64,000 bases of DNA from Pseudorhodoferax sp. Leaf267. GTDB lineage: Bacteria; Pseudomonadota; Gammaproteobacteria; Burkholderiales; Burkholderiaceae_C. The stretch spans positions 64,107 through 128,106 of the forward strand of contig NZ_LMMV01000025.1 in the NCBI RefSeq assembly GCF_001422405.1. Reading direction: 5' to 3'. The notes under the pieces were generated by a model. That model did no database searches. It worked only from the letters and a program-made list of their open reading frames with translations, and was not told where the DNA came from. Below are positions 60,484 to 64,000 of this stretch, in pieces. Each line of letters starts with the position of its first letter. The stretch's first letter is position 1. The translations under genes were made by a program, and so were the position numbers.

Positions 60484-61533
60484 ATGAGCAACGCGCTACG
60501 TCTTTCCGAAAAATGGTTCCGCCGCGGCCTGTGGCTGGTGGCCTTCGTGTTCGCCAGCTTCCTGATCGGCCTGGGCGGCAGCCTGGTGGGCGACCTGCCG
60601 CAGGTCGAGGGCACGTTGCGGCTCGACGACTTCATCGACCGTGCGGCGGCCGAGCCGCTGCGGGCGCAGCTGCGCGAAGGCGAGCGCGCCGAGCGGCAGA
60701 CCAGCGCCGCGCGCGAGCAGGCCGAGCTGGCGCTGCAGGTGGCGCAGCAGGCCACGGCGGCGGCGCGCGAGACCTTCACCAACTGGCTGGCCACGCGGCG
60801 CGCCACCTCGCAGCCCGACCAGGACGCCGAGCTGATCGCGCGCACGCAGGCGCTCGACGCCCTGAAGGCGCGCGAGGGCAAGGCCCAGCAGCGCATCGAC
60901 GCGCTGCGGCAGTCGTCGCTCGATGCCGAGCAGTCGCTCGAGCGGGTGCGCCAGCAGCTGGGCGAGCTGGAGTCCGCGGCGCAGCAGGGCCTGCAGGCTG
61001 AACACCGCCGGATCGAGCTGCGCGTGTTCGGCTACCGCCTGGCGTTGACGCTGCCGCTGCTGGCCATCGCCGGCTGGCTGTTCGTGAAGAAGCGCAAGAG
61101 CACCTGGTGGCCCTTCGTCTGGGGCTTCATCTTCTTCGCGCTGTTCGCGTTCTTCGTCGAGCTGGTGCCCTACCTGCCCAGCTACGGCGGCTATGTGCGC
61201 TACATCGTGGGCATCGTGCTCACCGTGCTGGCCGGCCGCTACGCCATCGTGGCGCTGAACCGCTACCTCGCGCGCCAGAAGCTGGCCGAAGACCAGCCCG
61301 ACATCGTGCGCCGCCACGAGCTCAGCTACGACGTGGCGTTGACACGGCTGGGCAAGGGCGTGTGCCCGGGCTGCGAGCGCGGCGTGGACCTGAAGGACCC
61401 GGCGATCGACTTCTGCCCGCACTGCGGCATCGGCCTGTTCGACCATTGCCGCGCGTGCGACCGGCGCAAGAGTGCGTTCGCGCGCTTCTGCCCTGGTTGC
61501 GGCACGGCTGCCGCTGCGGCGCCCACCACCTGA
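60484..61533 (+). CDS. Membrane protein with coiled coil and C-terminal zinc ribbon
   Basis: A 349-aa protein of unrecognised function. An N-terminal helix (GLWLVAFVFASFLIGLGGSL, residues 15-34) is followed by a long charged coiled coil (about 55-175, ERAERQTSAAREQAELALQV). Then come three membrane helices (RLALTLPLLAIAGWLFV, FVWGFIFFALFAFFVELV, YIVGIVLTVLAGRYAIVAL; about 183-260). A cytoplasmic tail carries cysteine pairs CPGC, CPHC, CRAC and CPGC (about 295-340), fitting two zinc ribbons. The layout suggests an envelope-spanning sensor or scaffold. It starts 12 bases after the DUF2145 gene. Confidence 0.8.
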   Translation: MSNALRLSEKWFRRGLWLVAFVFASFLIGLGGSLVGDLPQVEGTLRLDDFIDRAAAEPLRAQLREGERAERQTSAAREQAELALQVAQQATAAARETFTNWLATRRATSQPDQDAELIARTQALDALKAREGKAQQRIDALRQSSLDAEQSLERVRQQLGELESAAQQGLQAEHRRIELRVFGYRLALTLPLLAIAGWLFVKKRKSTWWPFVWGFIFFALFAFFVELVPYLPSYGGYVRYIVGIVLTVLAGRYAIVALNRYLARQKLAEDQPDIVRRHELSYDVALTRLGKGVCPGCERGVDLKDPAIDFCPHCGIGLFDHCRACDRRKSAFARFCPGCGTAAAAAPTT

Positions 61534-61687
61534 CGGTAAGCGGATGCAACATCTGCGCGATTGGGCAGTTGCGCACGGGCCTGCCGGCCTTGGCGCCGGT
61601 TTGGCGCCATGGGGCGTGTTAGAAGCACCACCTGCGTCGCATGTCGCGCGCAGCAGACCTCAGTCCAATCCAACAGGAGCACCCCAC

Positions 61688-62074
61688 ATGAGCTTTTTCG
61701 GCAAGATTTTTTCCAAGATATTTCCCTCTGCCAACGCGGCTGAAGTCGTCGCTGCGCCGCCTGCGGCCACGACCTCGACCACGGCATCGGCCACCCCCGC
61801 ACCGCCGCCGTCCATCCCCCTGGGTGACGTGACGCCCATCCTCGACGCGATGCCCGGCGCGGCCGCGCTGAACTGGCGCACCTCCATCGTCGACCTGCTC
61901 AAGCTGCTGGGCCTGGACAGCAGCCTGGCGGCGCGCAAGGAACTGGCCAACGAGCTGATCTACACCGGCAGCGACGAGCCCGGCTCGGCCGGCTGGAACC
62001 TGTGGCTGCACCGCCAGGTGATGACGCGCATCGCCGCGAACGGCGGCACCGTGCCGGCCGAACTGCGCGACTGA
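61688..62074 (+). CDS. DUF3597 domain-containing protein
   Basis: A 128-aa soluble protein. The N-terminal MSFFGKIFSKIFPSANAAEV is followed by an Ala/Pro/Thr linker and the DUF3597 core, LNWRTSIVDLLKLLGLDSSL, AARKELANELIYTG and WLHRQVMTRIAANGGTVPAEL. The core somewhat resembles LysM-adjacent domains found in stress-response proteins; its function is unknown. AACAGGAG before the ATG is a good ribosome site. The 154-base gap upstream contains two TTGGCGCC copies but no clear promoter. It is convergent with the permease gene. Confidence 0.9.
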   Translation: MSFFGKIFSKIFPSANAAEVVAAPPAATTSTTASATPAPPPSIPLGDVTPILDAMPGAAALNWRTSIVDLLKLLGLDSSLAARKELANELIYTGSDEPGSAGWNLWLHRQVMTRIAANGGTVPAELRD

Positions 62075-62088
62075 TCGTCCGGGCCGCG

Positions 62089-63165
62089 TCAGCGCCGTGG
62101 CGGCGCTGGCGTCTCGGCCTGGATGCTGTGCAGCCACTCGCGCCAGATGGCCACCAGCAGCGCCATCAGCACCGGGCCGACGAAAAGGCCCACGAAACCC
62201 ATCGTTTTCACGCCGCCGACCAGGCCGAAGAAGGTCGGCAGGAACGGCAGCTTGACCGGCCCGCCGACCAGCTGCGGGCGCAGCGTCTTGTCGACGATGA
62301 ACAGCTCCACCGAGCCCCAGACGAACAGGCCCACGCCGGCCGCCAGGTGGCCCGCGCCGACCAGGTAGAGCGACACCAGCGTGAAGGCCAGCGGCGCGCC
62401 GCCCGGGATCAGCGCCATGAAGCCCGTCACCACGCCCAGCAGCACGGGCGAGGGCACGCCGGCGATCCAGTAGGCCACGCCCAGCACCAGGCCCTCGCCC
62501 AGCGCGATCAGGCCCATGCCGGTGACCGTGGAGCTGACGGTGGCTGGCACCACGCGCGAGAAGCGCTGCCAGCGCAGCGGCAGGGTGCGCTCGCCCACCA
62601 CGTCCAGTTGCGCGGCGAAGCGCGCGCCGTCCTTGAACAGGAAGAAGAGCGTGATCAGCATGAACAAAATGGTGAGCGCCAGCTGCAGCAAATTGCCCGT
62701 GGTGGCGAGCGCCAGCCGGTAGATGTTGCCGATGTGCTGGCCGCTCAGGATCTGCACCCACTCGCCCAGCGCGCCGGGCTCGCCCAGGTGGTCGCGCCAG
62801 TAGGCGGCCATGCGCTCACCGGCCAGCGGGAAGGCCTCGATCCAGCGCGGCACGGGCGCGCCGTCGCGGTTGGCGCGCAGCAGCCACTGGATGAAGGTGC
62901 CGGCCTCCTGCAGCGCATAGTGCAAGGCCAGCGTCATCGGCACGACCAGCAGCAGCACCACCAGCAGCGTCGCCAGGCTGGCCGCCAGCGGCGTGCGCCC
63001 GCCGCAGCGCCGCACCAGCCGCTCGTACAGGGGCCAGCTCGCAAAGCCGATGATCAGCGCCGCCAGCACCGGCACCAGGAAGCCGCGGAAGAAGTAGACG
63101 CCGGCGGCCAGCACCAGCAGCAGCAGGAAGCGCGCGATCAGGGGGGCTTGGAGGACGGGGCGCAT
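62089..63165 (-). CDS. AI-2E family transporter (PerM/YdiK type)
   Basis: A 358-aa inner-membrane permease of the AI-2E transporter superfamily with about eight helices. It opens with two hydrophobic segments (LIARFLLLLVLAAGVYFFRG, LVPVLAALIIGFASWPLYER), has a central soluble-looking stretch (about 105-165), and ends with the conserved block FMALIPGGAPLAFTLVSLYL and GGVKTMGFVGLFVGPVLMAL. Members export a range of solutes or act in Na+/H+ exchange, so AI-2 is not implied. The start at 63165 was preferred to an upstream Met that adds an atypical 22-residue tail. Confidence 0.92.
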   Translation of the reverse strand: MRPVLQAPLIARFLLLLVLAAGVYFFRGFLVPVLAALIIGFASWPLYERLVRRCGGRTPLAASLATLLVVLLLVVPMTLALHYALQEAGTFIQWLLRANRDGAPVPRWIEAFPLAGERMAAYWRDHLGEPGALGEWVQILSGQHIGNIYRLALATTGNLLQLALTILFMLITLFFLFKDGARFAAQLDVVGERTLPLRWQRFSRVVPATVSSTVTGMGLIALGEGLVLGVAYWIAGVPSPVLLGVVTGFMALIPGGAPLAFTLVSLYLVGAGHLAAGVGLFVWGSVELFIVDKTLRPQLVGGPVKLPFLPTFFGLVGGVKTMGFVGLFVGPVLMALLVAIWREWLHSIQAETPAPPRR

Positions 63166-63270
63166 CGATGGCGGAAGATTGGGGAGCGGCCAATATAACC
63201 ATGCACATGTGGCGGTATCCAGAAGCCCCACCGCGTTGCGGACTCAGGCCCAAATCAAGCGCTGGAGCGG

Positions 63271-64000
<730 letters not shown>

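Overview
The window is a dense, GC-rich piece of chromosome, roughly two-thirds G+C by eye. It looks like an aerobic betaproteobacterium of the order Burkholderiales, most probably Comamonadaceae. That rests on lineage-typical genes (DUF3567, DUF1631, PhaM, a Bug-type binding protein, the fused indolepyruvate ferredoxin oxidoreductase, DUF3108) and on the gene orders yajC-secD-secF, pgk..pyk-fba-purC..purE-purK-sua5 and tsaB-rimI-uracil-DNA glycosylase. I saw no rRNA, tRNA, CRISPR array, insertion sequence or prophage.

Layout. 1-6712: catabolic genes (truncated GMC oxidoreductase, an unknown gene, a Bug binding protein), then an Lrp regulator divergent from a 1200-residue indolepyruvate ferredoxin oxidoreductase. 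6886-12658: protein export (yajC-secD-secF) and a DUF1631 protein. 12669-18864: smg, dprA and a LysM protein on the minus strand; def, a lipoprotein, fmt and azlCD on the plus strand. 18914-32014: glycolysis (pgk, pyk, a class I aldolase) interleaved with purine synthesis (purC, purE, purK) and the tRNA t6A gene sua5, plus DUF3014, DUF481, a secreted DUF6351 hydrolase and a CnoX-like thioredoxin. 32060-34311: two convergent GDSL-type lipoproteins sharing a palindromic terminator; one has lost its catalytic residues. 34312-34617: an AT-rich gap. 34618-39983: dacB, tsaB-rimI-UDG, an EamA transporter, pyrF. 39980-42312: an AAA/DUF4143 ATPase chained to cidA-lrgB, preceded by three phased palindromes. 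42340-50953: a GlcD-like oxidase, a LysR regulator, psd, purU, a ChaN-type lipoprotein, DUF3567, DUF3108, an FAH-family enzyme and a PCuAC copper chaperone. 51023-56214: PhaM, a FIST protein and a DUF11-repeat surface protein containing an out-of-frame segment. 56218-64000: an HTH regulator divergent from an MFS-PlsC fusion, a small exported-protein operon, a zinc-ribbon membrane protein, DUF3597, an AI-2E family permease and the truncated tgt.

Most of this is housekeeping. The least ordinary items are: (i) the ATPase-cidA-lrgB operon with its 22-bp-phased operator-like array; (ii) the non-catalytic GDSL protein next to an intact paralogue; (iii) a GGTATC-N7-GATACY dyad found both at the HTH regulator promoter and just past plsC, which could define a small regulon; (iv) a GCGGTTAC element shared by the pyk and fba promoters; and (v) the frame-disrupted DUF11 protein. 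Functions are assigned from motifs read by eye. Promoter and operator calls are inferences.
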